64,000 nt of DNA from Protonemura montana (lineage: Eukaryota > Arthropoda > Insecta > Plecoptera > Nemouridae), in NCBI GenBank assembly GCA_947568835.1, contig OX387607.1, forward strand, positions 6,705,201 to 6,769,200, given 5' to 3'. Within the stretch, counting starts at the first letter, position 1. The number at the start of each line of letters is the position of its first letter. Below the pieces are notes generated by a model. The model searched no databases. It saw nothing but the letters and a program-made list of their open reading frames with translations, and was not told where the DNA came from. Made by a program: the position numbers and the translations under genes. Shown here piece after piece: positions 31,101 to 43,100 of this stretch.

Positions 31101-34100
31101 TCACTGTAGGGAGAAAACTCAATTTGGTGAAACATGCTAGGGTTAATTTTCCTTAGATTGCAGGGTTATTAAAAAGTAAATACAGATTTTTCATATAATC
31201 AGCAGCACCTTCTAACAGATAGCAAGCAGTCATCATTGACAGTATGACTTACTTCTATTATATAGCAGCTGCCAACTTAATTGCTGCCAACTTAATGAGG
31301 CAAAATGGTTAGAGCCCAGAGCAGCTAGAGTGATTCAAATCAATAGTTCCCCAACTAAAAAGGTTCGTGAAATTAAACAGAAATTGAAGTTTTGGTTTAG
31401 ATAGATTTCCCCTCACATTTGGTTTCTGCACCACAAGTACAAGCAATCCTTAGTTTCTCTAGTTGTACGTCTAGCGCTACATAAACGAGATATCTTCACC
31501 TATTCAACACTACTGAGTGCATTTTTTCCAGACAATCTCACTGTTTTGACTCTTTGTAATCCTGCTTGTTAATAGACTGATTACCAGCAAGGGCGTCGAC
31601 CATTCTCACATTGCCAGCCGGACAGTTGATGATCAATGGTCGAGTCGCTTTTGCTTTCCCCGCTGTACACACTACCAGTCCCCCGCATTACGTTGACAAT
31701 GTTTTTTCGCTTGTTGTTTATTTGCAATTGCTCGCTCCTTCCTAATCTTTGCGTCCTTGTCCTTTCTAACCGTTTGAAGAGTCGCAATCGAACGAGACGA
31801 CGGGCGACAGGATTGTGTCGTTGGGTCCGAGTTTCGTAATGCCCGAACAACTTTGGGGCGAGCACAATAGAACGAGACTCGAGTGCATGCAAAATTCGGG
31901 CGGAATTCAGGCACTGAGGCAGATGAAGTTTTATGCCGTCTCTTGTGAATTATTTGACCAGCCATCCAAACAGTTCTCTGGTAAGGATGTTGGTTTGCAG
32001 CACAACAGACATTCTTTTTTATCTTTTTCTCTTGCCTTATTCACAACTAATTTTATTTCGCTGATTGTTGAAGGCTACCGTCTTGACTATAAAGTGGTCC
32101 GATTTTCATTTTTCAGAGCCTCATAGCAAAATGGTGCACCATGGCGCAGAGGAAAAAGTAAGCTATGCCTTCAATTAATTTCCTTATTTTTATAGAGACA
32201 AGCCAGGCGTTCCTGTTAAGCTAACCACTCTTTCGTTTCAGAAATTCGACGAGAATGGCAATGCAATTCCTTCCAGTGAGCGAAAAGGGAAGGGAAGGAA
32301 GGCCAAGGTGAGCTGGAATTCCTAATAATGTTTTAATTTTTGTAACACCTTCCAGAAATTCATGAGCATACTTCCAAATATTATGAAACCAATATTTCCA
32401 ACATGTCAATGTCATGTCATGTACATGTCATGTTCAGAAATCTTACCGATTACAACTGACATCACAGACACGGTATTCAGTCTTTTCCACGATAATAAAT
32501 ATGAAACCATAAAACAACACCACTAAAGGCAATTCTGTACAAATGATGACAAGCAGTATTTCTTGGTTACATAAAAATCTCTAGTCATTTCAACATGCAC
32601 AATGGCTTAGAGCAAGCTGCATCCTCCAAGCCTGACACAAACCGTTCGGTTTCAGCCCAAGACCAACCACAAGGAGTACCTTGCTGAACACGTAACCGGT
32701 TACCAAGGCAACAAGGAGATCGACGAATTGCTGCGGTTCATCGAGTCAGACAAAGAACGCAAAAACAAGTGCATGCTCGGCGCCGCCGGCAAAGGCCCCA
32801 AGATCCGCAAGTCTGCCAAGAGCGAGGACAGCTCTTCAGACGACAAGCTCAAGCGGTCCAACAGCCTGGAAGAAGTCTCGAAGAGCAAGCTTGAGGACCT
32901 GACCTCAGAGTCATCGGGTGTGGTGCGCCGGCCGAAGAAGCAGGCAACGCTGGACGACGCAGACCTGCGTGGGGACCGCCGCTCGTGGGGTACAGAGGAA
33001 GGCCAGCAGTACTATTGCACCGACGCCGTGTCAGCTGACGAGACATTCACTCGAAGGAAGCGCCGCGACAAGGAGGAGACTTCGGCTGAGGACGCGGACT
33101 TTCTCACCGTGAAGAAGAAGCAGCGACGTAAGAATAGACGTAGCAGTTCGGGTGGGCGGAGTAGCGGCGGCCTCCTTTCCCGCTACGGCCAGAACCAGCC
33201 GCGGCCTGGCGAGCCGAGCCAGAAGAAGGGGGCTGGGTTCCCACCACACGACCGTGACGTACTGTACCAGTACCGGCGTCCGCGTTCCCCTGACCTGCGT
33301 AGAAAGTCGACTTCAAGCATGCCGCCGTCGGACAAATCGGACAGCAGCGACCTGGACAGCGTCCACTCGCTGCCCGTCTCGTCGACCAAACCGACGGCAA
33401 ATCTGGATGCATCAGCTAACTCGACTCCCCTTGCCTCATACGCAGACATAGCCAAGATCTCGGCTGCGGCGCCGGCGAACATAAATGTCAACGCCACCAA
33501 ATGGCCGGCCATCTCTGGTGGCTACAACCACAATCCACAGTTCATCACTGCGGCGAAGGTCAACATTGGCGTGCCGCCGGTCAGTGGTAAGTCTCACGCA
33601 AGCGTCGTTGCCAGCGAGGTGGTCATGCCGACTGAATGCTTGGACGAGAGCTCTGACAGCAGCAAGGGGCGGACAGACCCAAGACCGAAGAAGAAAGCAG
33701 CAACTGCGCCAGTCAACTTTAAGACGATTGCACCGTACACAGATGAGGGATTAGGTGACGTTGTGTCAAAACCTGCCAAAAATATTGTGTCCGACGACGA
33801 GGATCGCGGCAGCACAAACGCGGCCAGTGCGGAAACGTCGAACGAATGCGACGTCTCAAACGAAGAAGAGGCGGACATTTCTGAACGGATAAGTGAAGAC
33901 AACGTCGACCCCGTTGGTCAAATTCCTGCCGTGGCCAGTGACGAGCCTCCTGTGTGCGACCCCAGTGATAATAGCAGGGTGGTCAATGACAATTTTATTA
34001 AAAACACTGTGCGAGTGACAACTATGATCAGAAGGCAAGTGACAAGTGACCCACCCAAAAAGCGCCCGCCTGTGATTATTTTAGACGAGAAAGAGTCGCT

Positions 34101-36616
34101 AGCCGCGACAGACTCGACCCTTACCTTTACTTTTGGCTTCGAAGTTAACGAGCAGCTGCTCTCGATGGCGGACGAAGCAGAACAAGTGGACAACGTGCCA
34201 GTAAATGGCGATTGCGAACGAACATTACACTCAGTGCCCATAGAAGAAGCGAAGCCGAAAAAACCAAAGTCGAGTCAAAAGCCACCGGCACCAGAGAAAG
34301 TCACCGAAGCCGAGTTTCAAGTGGCTGTGGAGAGGCACACATCGTTGGTGAAAAGTGTGATTACAACGACATTAGGCATGGAGGACAAGAGCGAGTTAAC
34401 GGCGGCAGCAATCATGGACGACCAGATGGTGGTCGTCGGGTCTTCAGAAGTCGTGTGTCACGTGGAGTTTGCGTCGAAGAGCCCCGTCGACTTCTCGACA
34501 TGGTATCGGCCGCCAGCGGAGGACGATACGCCTGCAGCCAACGTTGCTCTGGTAGACTTCATCGGACAAGGTATTTTACGGTGGATTTAGGTTACATTGT
34601 GTGTGTTATTTTATAGTGGCTTTTGTGCTGCTGGTGATTGGTTTTTTTTTCTTTAAAGTAAAATGGTTTTGGTGACTTGAATTGTCCTGGATTTTTTGTA
34701 TTGATTGGGTGCATGTGTGTGTGTGTGTTGGCTGGTAAGGTTCACTGAAACCATGGTCGCAAGGAGTGTGACTGAATGATAAGAATTGATATTCTTTGCT
34801 TTTGTTGCTTACCCTACTAGAACCTTTATTTATTATTTATTCTGGAAATAATATGGATATCTTGGTCGTTTTATTTACGTTCAAGTTTTAATTGGATGGA
34901 TGCATCCTCTAGTTCTTTTATGTTTGGCTTTGTTTTGGCCAGAGCAACTCTCTCATCAACTCTGCCCGCGTCACACTTGTAGGTTGTTTAGAATATAATC
35001 AGCGCTATTAGAGCTATCTTTGCAATTGTGGGATAGGACTTAGCTATTTTAATCCAAAAATCACTACAGCAAATTTCATGGAAAAAAAAACGTGTTTTAC
35101 CGATCTTTTATCAAAGCGACGGTAACTTGGGTCATAGTGCAGTGGGGTATAGATGAAGCTCAGGCACTTACTTCCTTGGATAATGAAGACCAAAAGAAAG
35201 TCATCGACCTGCAAAACATCGGTTTTTTTAAGTTATGGCAAAAATGCATTAATTTTTCTCTAGAGGACTGTGAACTTCAGTTGGAGAACAGCTCTTCTAG
35301 AAGAAAGTCCTGTCTGGATTAAATAAGAAGGCACATTTTGACTCGACCTTAAAGGGAGGCTTTTTTTTGTTGCCAACTGGTGAGGTTGTCATTCTCATCT
35401 AGGGTAAAAGGCGCTTTCAAACGGGCATACACAGTATCACAGTGGATCGCATTAGAATGTGTCCTGCTACTGTACCTGCAAGGAGACTCTCGTCTTGTGC
35501 AATTTTGACCAACTCGTAAGAAATTAGCAATAATCTAGAAACTTGGCATTGAAATGGGGGAGTCTTAATGACCAGAGAGTGACTGCTTTCGACCTAGCTG
35601 CAAACTAAACAACTACAGTTATGTATGCAGTTATGAAATGGATGTCATTATTAGGTACAAAAGTTTTAAAAAAAATATGCGTGAAGAAGTAACAAACTTT
35701 TTTGTAGTTAAATGTCGGTGAATACGCTAAAAGTCACTAAAAAATTTTGATTGCCGTTTACTACTGCAGTTAAATAAGATTAACTACAAAATATATTTGT
35801 ACGGTAATTATATTTCAAAATTGTATTATTGCAAGCTAGCAACCAAAATGTTAAAGTGATGAGACTCCATTTCCCTAACAAAAAAATGAATTTCTGTTTC
35901 TTTTTGTGTTTTTATTTCTGAGTGTGTGGGTGTTGGAATGGCCGAACCGATTTGAATTAAATTTGTCGGCCACCTTTAAAAACTAATCTGGTTTGCTTCT
36001 TTAAAAAAAAAAAAACGTAAATATATTTTCTTAGTGGTGTAGTATTCCAAACGCAATGTTTAAGGGGCCATAAGACCCTCTCATAATTTGCTATGATCCT
36101 CTTTGCCTCCCTTGATAACACAAGTGCAGAGCACGTGAATTGTATTGGTTTTGAAGAATGCCCCTTGAGCAAGAGGTAAAGAGTTTTATGGGTTTGTAGA
36201 ATTTTTCTCTCTAACCATAAAATGAAATGTAGTTTTTCTGATTTTTTTTTTCTCCAACCAATCGATTATCTTGTCTAAACATGCATCCTTGCAATGTGTT
36301 TCCTAGGTACAGTTAAAACACCAATGAAATGGTTTCCCAAAAATTCTGTCAATTGTTCCAATTCTGAATGTATTACCCTTGAACTCTTATGTTGGATATG
36401 CTACAAATTATTTTGCTTTCTCCTAGATATCTTATGGCTAGCACACCCATTTTCTTAACCCTTTATAGTTAGTTGTTAGGTGTGAATCTCGCAAAATATT
36501 ATTTGATTCTCTCTTTGAGACGTCGGTTTGCTTGACTTCTGAAATGCTTTATTCTAGCGTGGCGGGAAGTGTTTTGCACCGACGGCGTCACATACTTCAA
36601 AGACCTCTCTGGCTGA
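19171..36616 (+). CDS. Unrecognised 1172-aa protein, 13 coding exons
   Basis: Exons 19171-19329, 22009-22131, 22238-22405, 27651-27853, 28264-28461, 29012-29192, 29535-29622, 30030-30146, 31780-31980, 32117-32157, 32242-32307, 32656-34570 and 36558-36616 join in phase to 1172 aa. I do not recognise the family. The N-terminal third is acidic, with a likely helical block (LNDGELKALLDEAL, then KSSLFQELLLKAE). The large exon begins with a KEYLAEHVTGYQGNKEID-type segment followed by ELLRFIE (residues 521-545). It then has a basic cluster KKKQRRKNRR (668-677) that could be a nuclear localisation signal and a SYADIAK...WP motif (776-799). The protein ends in an aromatic-rich tail, FCTDGVTYFKDLSG. 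There is no signal peptide or membrane segment. Exon 4 uses a weak donor (CAG|GTTGGT). A nuclear or RNA-related role is only a guess from composition. Confidence 0.85.
21434..21441. promoter_or_regulatory. CRE/ATF consensus TGACGTCA in intron 1
   Basis: Exact palindrome downstream of a GC-richer stretch (about 20990-21180) that contains GATGGCGGCTGC, a YY1-like core, and a possible donor (GTGAATTC|GTAAG). Together they could mark an internal promoter, but no downstream coding start supports one. Confidence 0.22.
22456..23555. mobile_element. Non-autonomous hAT-like DNA transposon, 1.1 kb
   Basis: Terminal inverted repeats of 18 bp match perfectly: TAGAGATAGGATAGTTAT at 22456-22473 and its complement at 23538-23555. 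They are flanked by a perfect 8-bp target-site duplication GCAATAAG at 22448-22455 and 23556-23563. An 8-bp duplication and short TIRs are the hallmark of hAT elements. Subterminal regions carry many ATGCAAAA/CATGC-type repeats at both ends, a feature of transposase-binding regions in hATs. No transposase-like frame exists inside, so it would depend on an element elsewhere. It sits in intron 3 of the 1172-aa gene. Confidence 0.9.
24220..26815 (+). mobile_element. 5'-truncated non-LTR retrotransposon (LINE) with open RT frame
   Basis: The element begins within the endonuclease domain; its 5' edge is placed only roughly, near 24220. It ends in an A-rich tail with AAACAAACAAAC-type repeats around 26780-26815. 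It lies in intron 3 of the 1172-aa gene, in the same orientation, about 660 bp past the hAT-like element. I could not see a clear target-site duplication. The uninterrupted reading frame suggests a recent insertion. Confidence 0.9.
24251..26704 (+). CDS. LINE ORF2-type protein: partial endonuclease plus reverse transcriptase
   Basis: 817 open codons. Residues 1-75 are the C-terminal half of an apurinic-type endonuclease, with GDMN (5-8), SPTRI, STLIDIVIS and a TDH near residue 74. The N-terminal part of that domain is missing. The RT spans about 310-600, with PVPK and EYRP motifs, motif A FLDL (catalytic Asp462), the QGVPQGS motif and catalytic YADD (550-553). A C-terminal thumb/tail region follows. 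Base use is strongly A-rich (Lys, Asn, Ile), unlike the host exons. The enzyme would prime reverse transcription at a nicked target, but the truncated endonuclease makes this copy unlikely to move by itself. The superfamily (Jockey/CR1-like) is not settled. The frame is open a little upstream of this ATG. Confidence 0.93.
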   Translation: MIIMGDMNFDWLGNSPLTRKLKELVLKYELRQLIMSPTRITKDSSTLIDIVISNDESISAKTLDGISITDHEVLEIKVCNRNKTKELTEKIKIKTIENWDKYEKEEYQNKLYGCSWIRDEKDINEMFKNMEGNILKCKEEFVKKETRKVNYKSSKPWFNDECKKSVLNRNYWYKRSKMSRKVNDWIRYKNERNMTTNALRWAEKNYYEEKIDNVKYDGEKMWRTLKKIVQTHNTEKNKNEIINSDQKMLNNDLEIADHFNKYFIDSINDILKTIEIEVENNNVENNIGKLNLDNIQKYEREKDCKFIEFNKISIGEMDKVIRELRNKKGDMDGISVKLFKDSYPVIKYYRLDLINASLQSGIFPSKLKISQIIPVPKVRGSIKIKIKINEYRPINMLSVMDKIIEKLVYQQLTSYLETNNLLYENQSGFRNGFSCETAIQNLISNFYSEKEKGTKIIAVFLDLKRAFETINRERLLLKLQTMYGITEKALAWINDYLTNRFQRVKYGKEQSDLIECTQGVPQGSILGPLLFILYINDAYKCLSYSQLNMYADDMVIWTSGRNIDDVADKLNYDVNIMSKWLNVNKLKLNETKSKIMYVNKGVSQESHQKNKIVIKGTDIETVSEIKYLGVIIDNKLNFKDHIKSVTNKIDKKLGYLYRVSRQLSMWTKSIIFNTIIKPHFKYCSTILAIANENECKKLQKLQNRAARIILKESWFSDQREMINKLQWKNVKENFEIDVCTFIFKILHGQMPMYLENRLNIKDREHNTRSERNSYVEGKSNNSIFYRGVRKYYALPANIKGEEDFVKFSKKLESFVSI
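26816..27650 (+). other. Rest of intron 3 of the 1172-aa gene
   Basis: No exon or known repeat is recognised. A 111-codon open frame (27138-27473) shows no domain, repeat structure or splice context. Confidence 0.35.
28930..28957. repeat. AT dinucleotide microsatellite
   Basis: About ten uninterrupted TA units followed by TGTATGTAT, in the intron before exon 6 of the 1172-aa gene. Confidence 0.9.
34571..36557 (+). other. Last intron of the 1172-aa gene
   Basis: 1987 nt between the large exon and the small terminal exon. It contains a short GT microsatellite near 34710-34730, poly(A) and poly(T) runs, and no recognised exon or transposon. If it were retained, translation would stop after seven more codons at 34588-34590. 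Confidence 0.4.
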
Positions 36617-36938
36617 ACAACTTCGACGTGTGCTCCCTAACCCCGCTCTACCGACACAACCGTGTTAAGTTTATCGCGTGCGTCGCAAAATCGGTTTGCG
36701 CTGAGCGTTGCCGTCTGCGCCGGGCAGCGTGACATTTGCGGATTGCGGATCTTTTGTTAATTATTGTTGCATTCGTTTTTCTGGTTATTTTTGTTTTTGT
36801 TATTTATCTAAATTATAAAGGGACATCTCCAGATAATCGTTTTATAAGTAGCGATACGAAGTGTACCTCGTCCCATGGAACTACTATGTCGTCGATCGAA
36901 AGACAAAATGTTGGCTGTTGTGCGGCGAATTAAGTCAA

Positions 36939-36944
36939 AATAAA
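36939..36944 (+). terminator. Poly(A) signal AATAAA of the 1172-aa gene
   Basis: Canonical hexamer 323 nt after the stop codon in the terminal exon, followed by a GTGTGTT stretch typical of downstream elements. Confidence 0.55.
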
Positions 36945-39900
36945 TCGTGTGTTCAGATATTACAGCTATTATCGTACTAAGAAACAAACAATACGTTCAA
37001 CCAATTGTGGCTGAAGTTTTCTGTGACAATAATTAAAGAACAGGACCGAGTTTAGAAGACAGTGATGAGAAAGGAGTGACAGTAAACCGAAATGCCGGAA
37101 CTTCTATATCAAAGTTATTAATACTTATGATTCGCTCAGCATTAATCCGACAGTGGATTGTGATTGATTTTTGCAATCCGTTTGCTGTGGAAAGTTTTAG
37201 TCATGTCGTGTTCCGTAGTCAAAGGCATATCGTTGTTGTATACAAAATGATGAGATTAGTCTGACCTGGTCGGCGTATGCAACGTTGCTGAATGTCGAAA
37301 CGAACCATTGCGTACTTTCGTCAGGAATTGTATGTCACAGCGTTATTGTTGCTTAAATGTGTATGGGTTATAGACGCTTTAAGAATTGTTTCATATCACT
37401 ATTCACTCGACAATGTTTATTTAATTTATTAATTCATCGAGTTCGGTGCTATCAGGTAGTCGATTGCATTTCATTATTGTTCATCGCTTGAGCTACGGTA
37501 AAGCTGAGCTCTGTCGACTCTGTTTGGGTGTGAGTATTTACTGCATTCCGTTTTGGGGATGGGACAAGGTTTCTTGTTTACGTTAAAACAGTGGCCACGT
37601 AAATGGTTCGTTTCGACTTTCTGCATTGTTGTACATATTTTTGTATACAAGTTGCTAGTTGATAAAAATGATTCAGCGTCGCTGGATGCTAGTGGGTGCC
37701 TAATATCAAAGCGACAAATTGGGCACATTTTGCAGAATCCCGGATCTTACAAATCGGATAGTTGGTACCACTCAAACTTCGAGAGACTTTGTTTGTGAAT
37801 TGTGAATGGTACCAAAAATAACGACAAAAAAAAACACATGGACACAAAGAATAAGGTTTGATTGTTGGCATTTAGTTAAACTGTCTGTTTTTGATTTTTG
37901 TCTAAATCTTATTTTGGGAAAGCAACTCAGTGATAGCTTGCCTATAAAAATAATCAGATCTCAATTCAAAATGATAGTTTTTGAAAAAGGAAAAAAGTGT
38001 AAGTTGAACTGTTGATGTATGTAATTTTATTGAAGATGGTTGTGTGTTGCAAAGTGAAAAAGAATGGAATTGTCTAAGGTTGATGTGTTGTCGCAAAGTT
38101 AGCTGGTCTTATAACTTGTGCCATGTTGATGTTTCAACCATTAAAAAACAGAGATAAAATGTTTGCTAAAATCTGAAATTAACAACTTAGATGGGAGACT
38201 CGTGTTAGGAAAGGTGGCTCACGACTAAAACGATAATAATTGGAAATGGAAAGAGAGCGTCTTAAGTTTTTTGGGAGCTGTGATTGCACGCCTTTCCGAT
38301 TTCTTGGCCACTAGCAACCGAAATGCAACTTTACTATATAAGCAGGACTTGTAAACTTAACTTGTATGTCGGAACGAGTCAGCCTAGGCAGAAAGAAACG
38401 TAACTAAATGATATTGTTGGCTAGTTGTATGCCAAACAGTTGCAAGTCAAACTGAGTGAAGTAGCCAAAAATATTTAAAACCACTGGTTATTAAATTAAG
38501 AATAAGTAAAAGTGTTCAAAAATGTATCACCCTCTACAATACTACCCCCATGAATCCCAAAATAATTTAAAGAAAAATAATGCTGTCTAATTTTTGTGGT
38601 ACATCACAGTGGCCATTCATTGAAATTTGGAACTGTTCTTTCAAATCAGCCCTTGGCACACTGCATTGATCATACGTTAATAATCAACACATGCTCATAT
38701 TAATTTGTAAATTGATATATTTGTGTATGTATTTATAATTCAACTGGTTTTACGTAAGCCTACTCTTTCCTTGTCAGATCAAATCCGACGTTTCATCTTT
38801 CATCTTAAAGTTATTTTAACTAATGTAGCTTTTGCCCATTTCCATGGCATAGCTGTTGAAAAAAATCCACTTTGAGCATTAAATCGAACAGCAATACAAA
38901 ATCCCAAGCCCAAATTTTTAATTGATGTCTTTTTCGTGTTAATAATTTATATATACACAACATATTTGTCTAATATTTGTTGCATTTATTTTTCTGTGTC
39001 AAGAATCTAGATGGTCCCAACTGATGAAATTACTGTTCACCTATCATTAGGGCCAATTGTTTGGTCATTGATCAATCACCTTCATTTTCAAACTTTGTTC
39101 TTGAGAAAAAAAGGCTGTGAAGCTAGTTAGGTAGTCACATACTCCAAATTATTAATGCCGTCTAGAGTGTACAGACCTTTTAGTAAGAATTTTGTTAATA
39201 CAGATGTGATGTACCATACAAAATGTGAATTAAGCTTCAATAACTTAAATGATGTATAAATAATAAGCTATGCAAGTTTCATTCGTATAAATGGAGAAAA
39301 AAAATTGGTGGCTACTTTCAATTAATTATCAAACAAACTTGTATGTCTTTAAGATGACTAGCTTGATTTTAATGGTATTTACTGCTTTGAAAATGCATTA
39401 CAAAGCAATAAATAACAGTTGGTCTCAAAAATTGTAAAATTGGTCGATCATTTGCTAATTGGTTGTACTTATAGTACTTACCTTGTTTTGAAAATCGGAA
39501 AAATAAAATCTGTCAACCGCATCTGTGTATTGATTTGAATTTGAGAATACTGTGCTCCAGGGTGTCTAGTCAGCAGTGGTGCCTCCTCGGCATATAGTAA
39601 GAATAAGAGCACTAATGGTAGAGGTCTGAAAGATGTGCAGCACCCAACTTTTTCCTGCCAGCTCTTGCTTAAAATGTTCAGCATAATTTTAGAATGGTTA
39701 TGTGGATTTAGGAATTGTAAGTTAGTGGCTAATGCGTCTGGTTTTGGGGATACTGAAACAGCCGATGGATTAACTGTGAAGCTGGCACATTAACTGTAGA
39801 GATATCAGCATTCTTAGGCATGCCTAATAACCTTAAATAACCTAGAATAACCATATTCTCATTCATTTAAGAATAAATATAGATTAATAAACATCTAGAC

Positions 39901-40107
39901 GTGTATTTGTTAGGTAGAACATTTGGATGGAATCACTTCATTTGGACCATGGTTCCTCTTTTGCCCGTAATACCAGCTACTGCAGCACTAGAGTACCTAA
40001 TGTGCTCGTCTATCATATTTGTTGGGCAGCTATGCTATCTATGAGCAGAGATCTATGAGTTAATAGTATTTAAAAAGCAGATTGACTTGCTGATAAAGAT
40101 TTGAATC
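36945..40107. other. Intergenic region between the 1172-aa gene and CFP1
   Basis: About 3.2 kb of AT-rich DNA. Open frames are short and none shows a domain, signal peptide or matching splice site. No transposon ends were recognised. The CFP1 promoter must lie toward the right end. Confidence 0.4.
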
Positions 40108-43100
40108 ATGACTGATAAGAAACATAATTCTAGTTTATCGGTAAGTATTTTTCAATTGCTTGGTATAGGTAGATGTATCGTGACTCGTTATCAATAAGTA
40201 ATGTAATAGTTAGCCTAACCTCTAAATTGGCTGCAAACCTGGTACTGCCAAAATTATCGAGTTTCTATCTACATAGGAAGTAATTTAAGTAAAAATACGC
40301 ATTTTGGTATTAACTATTAATTTAGTTGAGTTGGTAAGCCATGGTATCTGATCGTGGTTGTGTTAAAGAAGATATAAATAGAGATGGTCAAACTCTGATG
40401 TCATCGGTAAGGATGTCAAGTCTGTATTGTTACCAAGAAAGACCACTCTTATTTACTAATCTGATGTGCACTTTTTGGTAATGTTTTTGTAGAAAGAAGA
40501 AATTGCTCGGCAGTTTATGCTTCCAGAGAGGAAGTCAAAGATAGCTACATTACTGAAGCAAGATGGACAAGCATATTGCATATGTCGCTCCTCCGACTCA
40601 TCTCGGTTCATGATGTGAGTTTTGTATTTTTAACTGTATTTTATTGTTTGTTTCTGTTCGTGACGTTTACTTACATAGCACATGTGTGAACAACATCAGA
40701 TATAAATAGTAAATATAGTAGAAATAAATGGTATAATGCTTTCTCGTAGCACATATTAAATGCGTTAGTGTGTTGATTGTAAATCTCTGTTTCTTATATG
40801 AGTGTCTTCTCTGCTTTATAGAGGATGTGACAGTTGTGAAGAATGGTATCATGGGGACTGTATCAACATCACTGAAAAGGAGGCAAAATACATCAAACAA
40901 TTCTTTTGTGCCGTAAGTACAAACTAAATATTACTATTTAGGCTATACAGGCTATACAGCCTGTTTATTTTTTAAAGTAGAATCTGATATTTAAAGTAAG
41001 TCACTTTTTCAGGGTTGCCAAAAAGAAGACAAGACACTAAAAACCATATTTAAGCCACACAAACGTGACGGTGATCGTCCTACTCCTGGTTCAGAGGAGC
41101 GGAAATTCAAGAAGAGAAAAGAAAAGCTTGAATTTTGTACGCTATTAAATTACTCTGATGTTGAAAAAGTTTCATTGCATAAAACTTTTATTAATCAAGG
41201 TGTTGAATTATCTTTCAGATGAGGAAAAGAAGCCAGAAAAGGAGAAGTCAAAATCACCATGGAAACGTTGTGGTCAATGTATGGGTTGCTATCGATCTGA
41301 AGATTGCGGTAGATGCGAAGGCTGCAAGGACATGAAGAAATTCGGAGGACCGAACAAGCTGAAAGAAAAATGCAGACACCGCCAGTGTCTCAACGTGGCA
41401 GTGGTAAGCAAGAAAACTGAGTTCCTACTGCTTAACTGCATGTCATTGCAAATTGTAACATATCTTTTTACTCTCGCCAATAGCGAGTGAGCAGAGACTC
41501 GCATTTGAGTGCCACTCCGAGCCGCAAAGTTCGCAAGAGTAAGGACTTGGGGGCTGAAGCGACCGTACCAATGTCAGACGCCCCTCGTCAGTGCTACGGT
41601 CCGGCGTGCACGAAAGCTGCGAGGCCCGCAAGCAAGTACTGTAGCGACGAGTGCGGGATGCAACTGGCAACGAATCGCATCTATCAGGTAATCAAAGCTG
41701 ATAGAATTAACTTTTTACAATGAGTGTAACTCAAAGAACACACAAGTACAAGTAGAGACATTGTTGTTTTTAGTTTAAATGTCTTCAAGACTTTGTATCA
41801 AATTTGTGGCTTCAATTCCTTTTAAATGTTGGGATTTCCAGGTGCTACCCCAACGGCTGCAAGAATGGTCTTTGTCTCCGTGTACAGCCGAAGAGTCTAA
41901 TAAGAAAGCTCTCGAGTCTGTGCGGAGACATCAACTCGAAGTGAGAAATATTCTGCAAGAGCTTGACAAACGACACAAGGTAAAATATCAATAAATTTTT
42001 TTTTTTTTTTTTAATGGAAGTTACATTTATTTAGTCGTTCTAGAAGCAAATGTATATCCCACCTTTTTAATTAGATGGACCTTAAATTTTGTAGGTGTTT
42101 ATTTGAAATGAATTCTCCTATCTCGAACAAGAATAGGTTTTAGAAGAATACACATCGTCCATGAAAGAGGTTGAAGCAGCAAGGCAATACATTACTTGCA
42201 TTTTATGATTAAAAGGGCATTTTCCCTCCAAAATTAATTTTTACCATAGATTTGTAACTGTAAAATGAATTAAAATTGACCTATTTCAAAGAATTTTCTG
42301 AAAATATGGATTTGCAATTAATTATCTAAGATTTCTGGCTTTTCGCTCGGCGCGATCCGCCGCGTCACGTTCAGATCGGCACTGTATGAAAATATGCATC
42401 ATGCTAATCACATACCTGCGGTAATTCGCTTACCGTGGGTAAACGAATAATCATATCATAAAGCCAAATTATTTCAACACAGAGGAAGGACGGAGGACCA
42501 TGCTCAAATTATTTGAATGTTATCTGATCAAAGGTTTGTCTAGGTGCTAGGGGCTATTTCTTACGGGAATTTGTTTTCTAAGCACCCAAGCCCAAAAACG
42601 CAGACTTTGGCAATTTCTGCACGGACGGCCGTGGACACGGGAGTTTTTTAATTGTCCAAATGTCATTATTAATTCTTCCAAATCAATGATTAAAGTTTAA
42701 ATTTAAGGGTAAAGACCCCTTTCAGCTACGAATTACTGCTCAGGAAACAGATTATGGTGTTAATTTTAAGGTGACTGAAAAATTGGTAGTATTAGTAGGA
42801 TCTTACTTAATATTGTTGGTCAGAAGTCCCGGCAGTTAATTTAAACCTCCACTGAGCAATCCGCACTTAGTTGAGGCTTGTTTCTTCTCTACTAGGTTTC
42901 TGCCAGGCTAGGTCTTCTTTGGTCTTTGTTTTTTTTCCAGCTGCTACAAAAAATTAATTATGAATAAAAATAGTGAGAAATAAGTTGATATATTTGGACA
43001 TTGCATTATTTTAGATACATTTAGCAAAAACCAAACTCTAATGGATTTCATCTTCAAGAAATAACAAAGTTTAGTTTGTCAACGCCAATAGTGATTTATA

